DNA of 64,000 nucleotides from an uncultured Devosia sp. (GCF_963517015.1 NZ_CAUQDV010000001.1:682001-746000); one strand, 5' to 3'. Counted from the first letter of the stretch, positions 28,377-37,038 are shown. A program made the numbers and translations. Notes: generated from the sequence alone by a model not told the origin.

Positions 28377-28664
28377 TTAGGCAGCTGCGAGAGCGGCGCG
28401 GATTTCCTTCTTGATGCCAGCGGCCAGCGGCGACAGCGTGTCATCGCTCTGCTTGAGCAGGAAGGCATCGAGACCACCGCGGTGCTCGACCGAACGGAGC
28501 GCAGCAGCCGAAATGCGGAAACGGATCGAGCGGTTCAGCGCGTCCGAGATCAGCGAAACGGTCACCAGGTTCGGGAGGAAACGGCGGCGGGTGCGGTTAA
28601 GAGCGTGCGAAACGTTGTTGCCAACCATTACGCCCTTGCCAGTCAGTTCACAGCGACGTGCCAT
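28377..28664 (-). CDS. rpmB: 50S ribosomal protein L28
   Basis: The 95-residue protein is L28 of the large ribosomal subunit. The signature is the N-terminal RRCELTGKGVMVGNNVSHALNRTRRRFLPNL, followed by basic RNA-binding strands. Its length is normal for alphaproteobacteria. It is monocistronic, with a strong terminator downstream and about 220 bases to the divergent DUF3108 gene. Confidence 0.97.
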   Translation of the reverse strand: MARRCELTGKGVMVGNNVSHALNRTRRRFLPNLVTVSLISDALNRSIRFRISAAALRSVEHRGGLDAFLLKQSDDTLSPLAAGIKKEIRAALAAA

Positions 28665-28882
28665 ATTGAAGATATCCTATTTGTGTAAAGGTCCTGGGTG
28701 GCAGACAAGTCCGCGACCGGCCTCGATTGTTGTGAAATCTGGCGCGTCTTTAGAGAAAAGGGGCGGCTCCGTCAAGCCAAGGCGGGCTCAAACGGGCGCG
28801 AGCGCCTTGCGGGAAGGCCCCTGCGCAGGCAGTTTCAGGGGATCGGCTGATTCGCCCCAACCAGCACAGAGACATCAGGCCC

Positions 28883-29662
28883 TTGATTCCGTTCCGCTTT
28901 ATCTCGCTTGCCAGCCTAGCCCTTGTTTTGAGCCTGCCGGCACAGGCCGCAGAGGTCGATGCGTCGGCCAGTTATGTGCTGACCCTGGGCGGCATCAATA
29001 TCGCAACGATGTCGGTTGATCTCGATGACGATGGCAGTCGCTATAGTCTCGATCTCAAGGCCAATGTGGCGGGGCTTGGGACGCTGGTCTCGAGCGGTAC
29101 GGCCACGGCGCGTTCAGTCGGTCGGTCGACCGATCCGACGCTGCATGCCGATACATTCGATCTCGAAACCCGCGCCAATGGCGAGACCTTCACGGTCGAT
29201 GTGGATTTTGCCGGTCGCGACGTCTCGGCCTTCAAGGTCGATCCGCCGATCACCGATTTCGAGCGCGTGCCGATCGAGCGGCGCCACCTGACCGGGGTCA
29301 GCGATTTCCTCTCGGCCTTCGTGCTCAAGGGAAATGCCCTCGATTCCAGCCTCTGCCAGCGCAAGGCCAATGTCTTTACTGGCGCCGAGCGCTTCGACAT
29401 TGCCATGAGCTATGCCGGCGACGACGAGGCAACCTCGCCGCGCACCGGCTACCAGGGCCCGGTCGTCCTTTGCACGGTGGACTACAACCCGATCTCGGGC
29501 CATTTCACCACCTCGGACATCACCGCCTATCTCGCCGACAGCGACCGGATCATCATCTGGTACGCCCCGCTCGGCGAGACCGGCTATTACGTGCCCTACC
29601 GCGTGCTGCTGGGCACCAATATGGGCGATCTTTCCATGGTCCTCACGCGGATGACCTATTAG
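28883..29662 (+). CDS. DUF3108 domain exported protein
   Basis: The 259-residue protein has a Sec signal (ending AQA-A near residue 23). A beta-rich domain follows, typical of DUF3108: SYVLTLGGINIATMSVDL at the start, then VVLCTVDYNPISGHF and YYVPYRVLLGTNMGDLSMVLTRMTY at the end. The function is unknown; a periplasmic lipid- or ligand-binding role is a guess from the fold class. The start is TTG 28883. A strong terminator follows. The place beside rpmB agrees with relatives, as far as I recall. Confidence 0.85.
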   Translation: MIPFRFISLASLALVLSLPAQAAEVDASASYVLTLGGINIATMSVDLDDDGSRYSLDLKANVAGLGTLVSSGTATARSVGRSTDPTLHADTFDLETRANGETFTVDVDFAGRDVSAFKVDPPITDFERVPIERRHLTGVSDFLSAFVLKGNALDSSLCQRKANVFTGAERFDIAMSYAGDDEATSPRTGYQGPVVLCTVDYNPISGHFTTSDITAYLADSDRIIIWYAPLGETGYYVPYRVLLGTNMGDLSMVLTRMTY

Positions 29663-29689
29663 TCATCCTGCTTCGACGAGACGTTTCTC

Positions 29690-29717
29690 GCCCGCGCCGC
29701 CCGGCGCGGGCTTTTTT
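29690..29717 (+). terminator. Rho-independent terminator of the DUF3108 gene
   Basis: A 9-base GC-rich stem (GCCCGCGCC / GGCGCGGGC) with loop GCCC is followed by six T residues, 27 bases after the stop. Confidence 0.92.
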
Positions 29718-29752
29718 GTGCCGGTCGCCTGGTGGGCGGTTCCTTTCCGGCA

Positions 29753-29793
29753 CTGTCCCAAGTCCGGACGGTCAAAGGGTTTTTTGACAATTT
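29753..29793 (+). repeat. 41-base duplicated motif, copy A
   Basis: CTGTCCCA, 7 variable bases, ACGGTCAAA, 3 variable bases, then TTTTTTGACAATTT. It aligns without gaps to 30188-30228. Confidence 0.5.
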
Positions 29794-30187
29794 GGCGACA
29801 GGAGAGGCCGGGGCGGCGGGCGTGCATCCCTTAACGCCATCGCTCCGGTTGAAAATGTTCGCGCAATGATCTGCTCAGATTCGGCTGGAAATCGCTGAAA
29901 TTAACGCTCTGTTGACAGAGCTGAACGTGAATGCCGCTGTTCTGGCCTCGCCGTCCGGCAGCGCTGCCGCTCTAGTGCCCATCGCCACGCTGCACCACTA
30001 TACCTTGGCGTGAACAAATCCGGATTTCGATCCTTCCCCCGATTCTGACCCTGTTCGTTCCGGGTTTGGTTCAGGCGTTAACGGCGAGCCGGCACCAAGT
30101 CGAAAGCTGTGCCAGTTCGGGAATGGGGCCAGGAGACGACTTGTCAGACCCGACGAGCATCTGGCCATGCCGCGATCAGGAAGCCAC

Positions 30188-30228
30188 CTGTCCCAGACTG
30201 GCACGGTCAAACATTTCTTTGTCAATTT
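30188..30228 (+). repeat. 41-base duplicated motif, copy B
   Basis: CTGTCCCA, 7 variable bases, ACGGTCAAA, 3 variable bases, then TTCTTTGTCAATTT. The conserved blocks are identical or nearly so to copy A, with the same spacing. Confidence 0.5.
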
Positions 30229-30612
30229 TATCGCTTCAAAGCCGCCAATACGGCGCCTTGCAGAATAAATCTCGCCGCGGACCTAAGTATATCCGCGTTT
30301 ACCTCCTGTTTAGACATTGGTGATTCCAGCGGCTATTAACGCAAATGCAATTTGTCTGAACGGATTTCAGGGCCTGTCAGCCATTTGGCACAACCGTGCC
30401 TGACCATCTGGTGGGTGGTGCCGCATTGCGGACACAATATATCGTGGAGAACAAATCGAGATCCATTGAGTCGTTCCGATTCGATGCCAATTTGTTTCTC
30501 TAATGTTCTTTTTCTGAACTCCTGACATAAAAGGGTCGCAGAAGCTGTCCTTTCTTGGGACAATGCGTTGGAACCCTCGCAACGGCCACGAGTACCTCCT
30601 ACATTGCCGGTA

Positions 30613-33603
30613 ATGACTTTCGCCCCGCCCCAGTCGGTCAAGGCAATCCTTGGCCCAACCAATACCGGCAAGACCTATTTTGCCATCGAGCGCATGCTGG
30701 CCCATCCCACCGGGATGATCGGCCTGCCGTTGCGGCTGCTCGCGCGCGAGGTCTATCAGCGCTGCGTCGAACGCGTTGGCGAGGGCGCGGTGGCGCTGAT
30801 CACCGGCGAAGAGCGCATCGTGCCGGCCAAGCCGCGCTTCTGGGTCTGCACCGTTGAAGCCATGCCGATGGACATCCGCGTCGATTGCGTGGCGGTGGAT
30901 GAAGTCCAGACCGCGATCGATTTCGACCGCGGCCATGTGTTCACCGATCGGATCCTCAATGCCCGCGGCTCGATGGAGACGCTGCTGCTGGGCGCCGCGA
31001 CGATGGCGCCGATCATCCGAAAGCTCCTGCCGCATGCCGAGATCATCGACCGGCCGCGCTTTTCCCAGCTGACCTATGCCGGCTCCAAGAAAATCTCGCG
31101 CCAGCCGGCCCGTTCGGCCATCGTCGCCTTCTCGGCAAGACAAGTCTATGCCATTGCCGAGCTGATCCGCCGCGAGCGGGGTGGGGCCGCCGTGGTGATG
31201 GGCGCCCTTTCGCCGCGCACGCGCAATGCCCAGGTCGAGCTCTACCAGAATGGCGATGTGGATTTTCTCGTCGCCACGGACGCTATTGGGATGGGGCTGA
31301 ACCTCGATATCCACCATGTCGCCTTTGCCGATGACAGCAAGTTCGACGGTCGAATGAGCCGCGACCTGACCCCGGCCGAGATCGGCCAGATCGCTGGTCG
31401 CGCCGGCCGACACTCCCGCAATGGCACGTTTGGGGTCACTGGCGGCACCGAGGGATTCGACGAAGAATTGGTCGCCCAGCTCGAAACACACGACTTCGAC
31501 GCGATAAAAGTGCTGCAATGGCGCAACAATCAGCTCGATTTCTCTTCGATCGCCGCGCTGCAAAATTCACTCGATGTGGTGCCGGAGCATCGCAGCCTCA
31601 CCCGTGTGCCACTGGCCAAGGATCAGCAGGCGCTCGAATTCGTCTCGCGCAACGAGGCGGGGGCGCTGGCGCGCGGGCTCGATGGAGCGCGTCTCCTGTG
31701 GGAATGCTGCCAAATCCCTGATTATCAAGGCATTTCGCCGGCAAATCATGGCGAGATCGTTACGCGTATTTACTCGGATTTAGTCAAGAAGCGCGCCGTC
31801 AACGAGGACTGGATTGCCGAGCAGGTTCGCTTTTGCGACAATGCGAGCGGCGATATTGATACCTTGAGCAACCGGATCAAGCAGATCCGGACATGGACCT
31901 TTGTCGCGAACCGCAAAAACTGGCTTGCAGACCCTTCACATTGGCGCGAAAAGACCCGAGACATTGAGGATAGGCTGAGCGACGCTCTCCATGAGCGGCT
32001 GACTCAGCGTTTCGTCGACCGGCGCACCAGCGTCTTGCTGCGTCATCTGAAAGACAAACGTATGGTATCTCCCGAGATCAATGAGCGTGGCGAAGTGCGG
32101 CTGGAAGGCCATCTCATCGGCACGCTTGAAGGCTTCCACTTTACCCTGGCACGCAATGATGGCGATGCCGACATCAAGGGGCTGCGCACGGCAGCCGACC
32201 AGGTGGTCGCCCCCGAGATCCATAATCGCGCCGATCGCCTGGCTGGCGCGCCCAATGAAGAATTCGTGCTGGCCACCGATGGCAAGCTGCGCTGGAAGGG
32301 CGATATCGTCGCCGAGCTGATCGAGGGCGATGCCCTCTATCGTCCGCGCATCCTGATGCTGGCCGATGAATCGCTGACCGGTCCGGATCTGGAACGCGTT
32401 CAGGATCGTCTCGGCCTCTGGCTGCGTCACCATATCAATACCGTGCTCGAAAGCGTCATGGCGCTCGAAGCCCCTGCCGATCTCGACGGTTCGGCCCGCG
32501 GCATCGCCTATCAGCTGTTCGAGCATATCGGCCTGATCCCGCGCGGCCAGGTTGCCGATGACGTCAAGAATCTCGACCAGGATGTGCGCGGCAAGTTGCG
32601 CAAGCTGGGCGTCAAGTTCGGCGCCTATCACATCTATCTGCCGCTTTCGCTCAAGCCCGCCCCGCGCGAGCTGGCGCTGATCCTGTTTGCGCTCAAGAAT
32701 GGCGGCGTGCGTCAGCCGGGCGTCACCGACATTCCGCATATCGTGCTGTCGGGCCGCACCAGCTTCGTGGTCGATCCCGAAGTCGATACACGGCTCTATG
32801 AAATGGCCGGCTTCAAGGTGGCCGGCAAGCGCGCCGTCCGCGTCGATATTCTCGAGCGCCTGGCCGATATCATCCGTCCGCTAATCGCACTCGACGCCGG
32901 TCGTCCCTATGCGGGCGACCTGCCGGCAGGTGCTGCCGAAGGCAATGGCTTCCGCGTCACCGTGGAAATGACCTCGCTGCTGGGCTGCTCGGGCGAAGAC
33001 TTCGCTTCGATCCTCTCGTCGCTGGGCTACAAGGTCAAGCGCGTGCCCAAGGTGGTGGCGCCTGCTCCGGCTGCCGAAGCAACGGCAGAAGCGCCGGCGC
33101 TGGAAGAAGTGCTGGCCGAAAATCCTGCATCGGTCGACGCCGTGGCCGAAACGCCCGTCGAAGCCGTGATCGAAGAAACCGCTCCTGTGGTCGAGGCCGA
33201 TGTGCCAGCAACCACGATTGTCGAGGCTGCGCCGGCTGAGGCCGTTGCTGCCGAGACAGCCGAGCCCGAGTTTGACGAGATCTGGTCGCCTGCCGGCCGT
33301 CGCCCGGACAACAAGCGGCATGAAAGCCGCCGCCGTCCGGAAGGCGAAGTGCAAGCCAAGCGCCCCGAGCGTTCGCGCACGCCCGGCCCGCGCCGTCCCG
33401 AAGGGGAAGTGCAGGACCTCGCCAAGGCGCGTCACCTGCAGACCAAGGGCAAGCCGCGCAACGAGAACCGTCGCCCGGATGACCAGAAGGGCGATCGCGC
33501 CCGCTTCCAGCAGCCGCAGCGCGACGAGCGCAAGGAAAAGGCTTTCGATCCCGATAGCCCCTTTGCCAAGCTCCTGGCGCTCAAGGCCCCGAAGGGCCAA
33601 TAA
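30613..33603 (+). CDS. Suv3-like DExH/D RNA helicase
   Basis: The 996-residue protein is a superfamily 2 helicase of the mitochondrial Suv3 type. Walker A GPTNTGKT is at 14-21, DEVQ takes the DEAD position, then SAT-like GAATMAP. Motif VI sits in GQIAGRAGRHSRNG, and SUV3 C-terminal helices follow. Suv3 unwinds RNA for degradation. The last 150 residues are an Ala/Glu/Pro tract followed by a basic tail with RPEGEVQ twice (33334 and 33394). ATG 30613 gives a compact N-terminus; a TTG at 30568 would add 15 residues. Confidence 0.85.
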   Translation: MTFAPPQSVKAILGPTNTGKTYFAIERMLAHPTGMIGLPLRLLAREVYQRCVERVGEGAVALITGEERIVPAKPRFWVCTVEAMPMDIRVDCVAVDEVQTAIDFDRGHVFTDRILNARGSMETLLLGAATMAPIIRKLLPHAEIIDRPRFSQLTYAGSKKISRQPARSAIVAFSARQVYAIAELIRRERGGAAVVMGALSPRTRNAQVELYQNGDVDFLVATDAIGMGLNLDIHHVAFADDSKFDGRMSRDLTPAEIGQIAGRAGRHSRNGTFGVTGGTEGFDEELVAQLETHDFDAIKVLQWRNNQLDFSSIAALQNSLDVVPEHRSLTRVPLAKDQQALEFVSRNEAGALARGLDGARLLWECCQIPDYQGISPANHGEIVTRIYSDLVKKRAVNEDWIAEQVRFCDNASGDIDTLSNRIKQIRTWTFVANRKNWLADPSHWREKTRDIEDRLSDALHERLTQRFVDRRTSVLLRHLKDKRMVSPEINERGEVRLEGHLIGTLEGFHFTLARNDGDADIKGLRTAADQVVAPEIHNRADRLAGAPNEEFVLATDGKLRWKGDIVAELIEGDALYRPRILMLADESLTGPDLERVQDRLGLWLRHHINTVLESVMALEAPADLDGSARGIAYQLFEHIGLIPRGQVADDVKNLDQDVRGKLRKLGVKFGAYHIYLPLSLKPAPRELALILFALKNGGVRQPGVTDIPHIVLSGRTSFVVDPEVDTRLYEMAGFKVAGKRAVRVDILERLADIIRPLIALDAGRPYAGDLPAGAAEGNGFRVTVEMTSLLGCSGEDFASILSSLGYKVKRVPKVVAPAPAAEATAEAPALEEVLAENPASVDAVAETPVEAVIEETAPVVEADVPATTIVEAAPAEAVAAETAEPEFDEIWSPAGRRPDNKRHESRRRPEGEVQAKRPERSRTPGPRRPEGEVQDLAKARHLQTKGKPRNENRRPDDQKGDRARFQQPQRDERKEKAFDPDSPFAKLLALKAPKGQ

Positions 33604-33606
33604 GGA

Positions 33607-34014
33607 TTGGCAAGAGCGAGCGAACCCATCCGCAAGGAGCGGCTCGACAAGTTCCTGTTTTTCTCGCGCGCCCTCAAGTCGCGCACGCTGGCGCAGAAGC
33701 TCATCGAAACCGGCGCTGTCCGCGTCAACTCCGAACGCACCGACCGTTCCGACCACAAGGTCGGGGCGGGCGATGTGCTGACCATGAGCCTGCATAACCG
33801 CATCGTGGTCTGGCGGATCCTCGACTGCGGCACCCGCCGTGGGCCCGCCCCCGAAGCGCAGGGGCTTTACGAGGACCTCTCCCCACCCGCATTGCCCAGA
33901 TCCGAAATGTCACCCTATGACGCAGCCCTCGCCCAACGCGGCGATGGCGCGGGCCGGCCGACCAAGAAGGAACGGCGGGAAACCGACCGCCTATTGGGGC
34001 GGGATGAGGAATAG
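33607..34014 (+). CDS. S4-domain RNA-binding protein (HslR-like)
   Basis: The 135-residue protein has an S4 RNA-binding domain at about 10-60 (RLDKFLFFSRALKSRTLAQKLIETGAVRVNSER) and a basic tail ending GRPTKKERRETDRLLG, the layout of HslR/Hsp15-type proteins. Hsp15 rescues stalled 50S subunits in E. coli; the same role here is inferred. The start is TTG 33607, three bases after the helicase stop, so the two RNA-related genes are one operon. Confidence 0.88.
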   Translation: MARASEPIRKERLDKFLFFSRALKSRTLAQKLIETGAVRVNSERTDRSDHKVGAGDVLTMSLHNRIVVWRILDCGTRRGPAPEAQGLYEDLSPPALPRSEMSPYDAALAQRGDGAGRPTKKERRETDRLLGRDEE

Positions 34015-34089
34015 GGTAGGGTCCGGCATTTATTGCCTGAACTGCATTTCATGATATGATTTTTGGGTTCTGTTGTGCTGGGAGGCGCG

Positions 34090-34449
34090 ATGGACGAGTA
34101 CGAGATTGTATTTCATCCCGACTACAGACCAGAATTCCGAGCGCTCGACCTTGAAGTTCGGGAAGCGATCGGAAGAGTGTTCGATCTGGTTAGGCGGCTT
34201 GGCCCGGCTGCCGGAAGGCCGCATGTCGATACGCTGAAGAATTCCAGATACGACAATATGAAGGAAATGCGCGTCAACGCCGCAGGTGGAGTGTGGCGCG
34301 TGGCTTTTGCCTTTGATCCTCAGAGACAAGCCGTCATTATTTGTGGTGGTGACAAGCACGGGGTCAGCGAGAGCCGCTTCTACGCTCGATTGGTTGATCT
34401 TGCCGATCGACGCTTCACGGTTTGGTTGGCGATGAAGCAGGAGAAATGA
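34090..34449 (+). CDS. RelE/HigB-like (Gp49 family) toxin
   Basis: The 119-residue protein has the layout of phage-derived HigB/RelE toxins of the Gp49 family: FHPDYRPEFRALDLEVREAI, GRPHVDTLKNSRYDNMKEMRV, WRVAFAFDPQRQAVIICGGDK and a Tyr near FYARLVDLAD. Members cleave mRNA on the ribosome. ATG 34090 is preceded by GGAGG. Its stop overlaps the start of the next gene (ATGA), the usual toxin-first order of this group. Confidence 0.8.
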   Translation: MDEYEIVFHPDYRPEFRALDLEVREAIGRVFDLVRRLGPAAGRPHVDTLKNSRYDNMKEMRVNAAGGVWRVAFAFDPQRQAVIICGGDKHGVSESRFYARLVDLADRRFTVWLAMKQEK

Positions 34450-34820
34450 AAATGGCATGGATGAAAGGTTCAGTATCGTGGGCCGAAGTTCGGGCAGAGC
34501 TTCCCTTGGAAATGCAGGATTCTCTCAATGAGACGCGTGCGCTGCGTATTGCCTGTGACGCCATCGCCGAAATGAGAGCGGCGGCGGGCCTGCCGCCAGT
34601 GGATTTCGGCCTCGATGGCCCTCTGGATGAGGATGGGGTCCCCATGGAGAGGGAAGGCAGAGATATCCTGCTCACTTCCGTCGCGCGTCATATGCGGGCC
34701 GTGGGTGGGGTGGCTGAGCTCGTGCTGCGCGGACCCGACGGCAAGGAGGTTCGTATCGAACTCGATGACGAGCCAGCGCTAATCGAGAAAAGTCGCGAGA
34801 TTACCGACGCGGCTGAATAA
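34446..34820 (+). CDS. Putative antitoxin partner of the RelE/HigB-like toxin
   Basis: The 124-residue protein is coupled to the toxin by a 4-base overlap. Its ends resemble XRE-type HigA antitoxins: ALRIACDAIAEMRAAAGLP before, and SVARHMRAVGGVAELVLRGPDGKEVRIEL after, the place where an HTH should be. The middle (residues about 58-80) is acidic, and I cannot see a helix-turn-helix in it. It may neutralise the toxin without binding DNA, or may be a diverged form. A terminator follows directly. Confidence 0.65.
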   Translation: MKMAWMKGSVSWAEVRAELPLEMQDSLNETRALRIACDAIAEMRAAAGLPPVDFGLDGPLDEDGVPMEREGRDILLTSVARHMRAVGGVAELVLRGPDGKEVRIELDDEPALIEKSREITDAAE

Positions 34821-34837
34821 TCCTCCCACAAACAAAA

Positions 34838-34863
34838 GGCCCGGTTCTCACCGGGCCTCTTTT
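34838..34863. terminator. Terminator between antitoxin and PRC-barrel genes
   Basis: A 7-base stem (GGCCCGG / CCGGGCC) with loop TTCTCA is followed by TCTTTTATT on the plus strand and, on the minus strand, by TTTTGTTTG. It can therefore serve both convergent genes. Confidence 0.85.
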
Positions 34864-34867
34864 ATTC

Positions 34868-35458
34868 CTAGTGGTGATGCTTGTGCTCGGGCATCTTTTC
34901 GAGCTGGTCCTTGGTCCAGCCGGTCACGGCATGAACGTCGCCATCTTCGTCGCGCATGAATTCGAGGTCGCTGGCCGGGACGGCGACAGGCTTGGCGCCA
35001 AGGCCGAGGAAGCCGCCGACATCGACGATGATCTCGCTGCCGGCACCCAGGCCGTGCACATGGCTGACATGGCCGATCTTGTGATCGTCCGCGCCATAGA
35101 TGGTGGCGCCTTCAAGCACCGAAGGGGTCAGTTCATCGGCAGCAAGGCGGATATGGTTGGAATGATCCATGGGATGAGCTCCTCTTGTTATGGACGGGGT
35201 TAATCCGTCGCGGGCGATGTCGTTCCCGCCCGCTTCCGAATTGGGCACCATGGTCTCGAGCCGTTCGAGCGTGTCACCGACGCGGCGCGCGACCTCGACG
35301 TCGAAGTCCTGGTCGGGACCGGTCATTTCATAGCGGCGCAGCTCTTCGGTGCTGACGCCGGCCGTCGCGGCGAATTCATCGGGGTCGAGCCCCATGGCGA
35401 GGCGACGGTTGTGATCGCCCTTGGGCTGGCGGGTCGCTGGGTCTTGGAAAGTCTGCAT
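34868..35458 (-). CDS. HTH-PRC-barrel fusion (PRC-barrel part also startable at 35170)
   Basis: One open frame of 196 codons runs from ATG 35458 (behind AGAGGAG). Residues 1-75 contain an XRE-like helix-turn-helix (AMGLDPDEFAATAGVSTEELRRYE). Residues 97-196 are a PRC-barrel domain (VLEGATIYGADDHKIGHVSHVHGLG, AVPASDLEF) ending in HKHHH. A second ATG at 35170 opens the PRC part and has its own strong AAGAGGAG site, so a separate 100-residue PRC protein is likely made. No stop lies between them. The fused form may be a lost stop codon. Function is unknown; PRC-barrels often bind RNA or photosynthetic or cell-division partners. Confidence 0.7.
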   Translation of the reverse strand: MQTFQDPATRQPKGDHNRRLAMGLDPDEFAATAGVSTEELRRYEMTGPDQDFDVEVARRVGDTLERLETMVPNSEAGGNDIARDGLTPSITRGAHPMDHSNHIRLAADELTPSVLEGATIYGADDHKIGHVSHVHGLGAGSEIIVDVGGFLGLGAKPVAVPASDLEFMRDEDGDVHAVTGWTKDQLEKMPEHKHHH

Positions 35459-35620
35459 GTCAGATCTCCTCTGGTCTTGAAGAGAACAAGCATCGGTGGG
35501 GGCAAAAGGTTTCCCCGCGTTGCTGACCTGCGCCAAATGGTGCGGCCTGCCAGCCTTGCAGCCTGCGCTAAAACGGTTTAGCACCGGTCCCGTTGAGAAC
35601 CCGCCGGACTGCCGCCCGAT

Positions 35621-35959
35621 ATGACCTATATCGTCACCGATAATTGCATCGCCTGTAAGTACACCGACTGCGTCGAAGTCTGCCCCGTGGATTGTTTCTA
35701 CGAAGGCGAGAACATGCTGGTGATCCATCCGGACGAGTGTATCGACTGCGGCGTTTGCGAGCCGGAATGCCCGGCCGAAGCGATCAAGCCCGATACCGAG
35801 AGCGGGCTCGACGAGTGGCTGGTGCTCAATACCAAGTTTGCCGCGATCTGGCCCAATCTGACCGAGCGTCGCGATCCCTTGCCAGAGGCCAAGGCGCTTG
35901 ATGGCGAAGAAGGCAAGCTGGCGAAATACTTCTCGGAAGCGCCCGGCGAGGGCGACTAA
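35621..35959 (+). CDS. fdxA: Seven-iron ferredoxin FdxA
   Basis: The 112-residue protein is an electron carrier with one [3Fe-4S] and one [4Fe-4S] cluster. The N-terminal cysteines lie in NCIACKYTDCVEVCPVDC, and the second cluster motif is CIDCGVCEPECP (Cys40, 43, 46, 50). The C-terminal helical extension (residues 60-112) is typical of FdxA. As far as I recall, the position between the S4/helicase region and carD is conserved in Hyphomicrobiales. Confidence 0.95.
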   Translation: MTYIVTDNCIACKYTDCVEVCPVDCFYEGENMLVIHPDECIDCGVCEPECPAEAIKPDTESGLDEWLVLNTKFAAIWPNLTERRDPLPEAKALDGEEGKLAKYFSEAPGEGD

Positions 35960-36331
35960 GGCCTTTACGCATGGCTGTTGAAGGGCTGTGCGGAAGCTGT
36001 GGAATCAAGATGGAAGACGGTTGGTCGCAGGATCGCCCTCTTGCAAAGGCGCGTTTTGCTGCTTGATTCGTAGTTTTTGATTTTGCCGAATTTTTATGCT
36101 ATGGTCTCTTCTAATGCAGTTGAGCCCGTCACCCAACCCGTGCCTTAAGGCACGATTTTTTTGACAACATCGCCAGATGCACTGACCTCCGGGCAAAGCG
36201 GGCCCGGAGAAGAGTGGGGTCTTATGCTGCGCGCCGCGTCCCGTTCGGACGCAGAAGTAAATGAGTATGAGGTGCATGGTCCTTCCCGCAGGAGCCGTGC
36301 ATTTGGGGCGTCAACAAGGAGTTCCAAGACT
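35960..36331 (+). other. carD leader region
   Basis: About 370 bases upstream of the CarD start. A short open frame from 36161 runs in frame into carD, but its residues show no domain and the start lacks a ribosome site, so I treat it as untranslated leader. A candidate promoter lies at 36077-36104. The stretch at 36061-36110 is clearly AT-rich against its surroundings. Confidence 0.5.
36077..36104 (+). promoter_or_regulatory. Candidate promoter of carD
   Basis: TTGATT at 36077 and CTATGG at 36099 are separated by 16 bases in an AT-rich island. This resembles the alphaproteobacterial sigma-70 form (TTGA-C near -35, CTATA-like -10). Confidence 0.35.
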
Positions 36332-36895
36332 ATGGTAGCCAAGAAGGTACAGACACGGCTGGGTTTCAAGACCGGCGAGTACGTTGTCTATCCGGCGCAT
36401 GGCGTCGGTGTGATCGTCTCGATCGAGGAACAGGAAGTAGCCGGACTGACCCTCGAACTGTTCGTCATCAGTTTCGAACAGGACAAGCTGACCCTTCGCG
36501 TGCCCGTGGCCAAGGTCAAGTCCGTCGGCATGCGCAAGCTGGCCGAAGAAGACATGGTCAACCAGGCTCTGACCACCGTTACCGGTCGTGCTCGCGTCAA
36601 GCGCACCATGTGGTCGCGCCGCGCCCAGGAATATGAAGCCAAGATCAATTCGGGCGACCTGATCGCCATTTCGGAAGTCGTGCGCGATCTCTATCGTTCG
36701 GAAGAGCAGCCCGAGCAGTCCTATTCGGAACGCCAGCTGTTCGAGCAGGCCATGGACCGCATGAGCCGCGAGATCGGTGCCGTCAACAAGCTGACGCTGA
36801 CCGAAGCCGTGCAGCTGATCGAGAAGAACCTGGCAAAGTCGCCCAAGCGCACCAAGGCCGATGCCGAGCCGGAAGGCGACGAAGAAGCTGCCTGA
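36332..36895 (+). CDS. CarD family RNA-polymerase-binding transcription regulator
   Basis: The 187-residue protein has an N-terminal CarD/TRCF RNA-polymerase-interaction domain (FKTGEYVVYPAHGVGVIVSIEEQEV) and a helical C-terminal DNA-binding part (RRAQEYEAKINSGDLIAISEVVRDLYR). CarD stabilises open complexes at housekeeping promoters, including rRNA. ATG 36332 lies 10 bases after AAGGAG. A strong terminator follows. Confidence 0.93.
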   Translation: MVAKKVQTRLGFKTGEYVVYPAHGVGVIVSIEEQEVAGLTLELFVISFEQDKLTLRVPVAKVKSVGMRKLAEEDMVNQALTTVTGRARVKRTMWSRRAQEYEAKINSGDLIAISEVVRDLYRSEEQPEQSYSERQLFEQAMDRMSREIGAVNKLTLTEAVQLIEKNLAKSPKRTKADAEPEGDEEAA

Positions 36896-36923
36896 TCTTT
36901 CAGCTTTGCAATCATGTTGAGAG

Positions 36924-36949
36924 GGGCCGGTGGAAACACCGGCCCTTTT
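36924..36949 (+). terminator. Rho-independent terminator of carD
   Basis: A 9-base stem (GGGCCGGTG / CACCGGCCC) with GAAA loop is followed by TTTTC, 28 bases after the carD stop. Confidence 0.9.
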
Positions 36950-37038
36950 CGCATATTGGCGCGACAGGTGGTGCTGGATGCTAACAGTCTGCTAGCCTAT
37001 TGGCACCAAATGCGACTGTGGATCGAAGGACAGGTGAC

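Larger units (their letters stand above)
29718..30612. other. Long non-coding stretch upstream of the helicase
   Basis: About 900 bases without a convincing gene; the short open frames lack ribosome sites and family features. It holds two copies of a 41-base motif (29753-29793 and 30188-30228). A possible CtrA-like TTAA-N7-TTGA lies at 29901. A partial inverted copy (TTGGGACA) lies near 30556. The base composition is more AT-rich than its surroundings in the second half. It could carry long-range promoters, a small RNA or gene remnants. Confidence 0.5.

Noticed and set aside
30336..30671. 111-codon minus-strand frame with CPQC and a later Cys, zinc-ribbon-like
   Set aside because: It overlaps the helicase start on the other strand, has no ribosome site, and the two Cys motifs alone are weak evidence.
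34590..34680. Compensated frameshift restoring an HTH in the antitoxin-like gene
   Set aside because: The +1 frame shows a short RMG...RGKAE string similar to XRE proteins, but the spacing is about seven residues too short and both flanks are fine in the current frame.
36161..36331. N-terminal extension of CarD by 57 codons
   Set aside because: There is no ribosome site at the TTG, the residues show no conservation pattern, and the ATG at 36332 has an ideal AAGGAG and matches normal CarD length.
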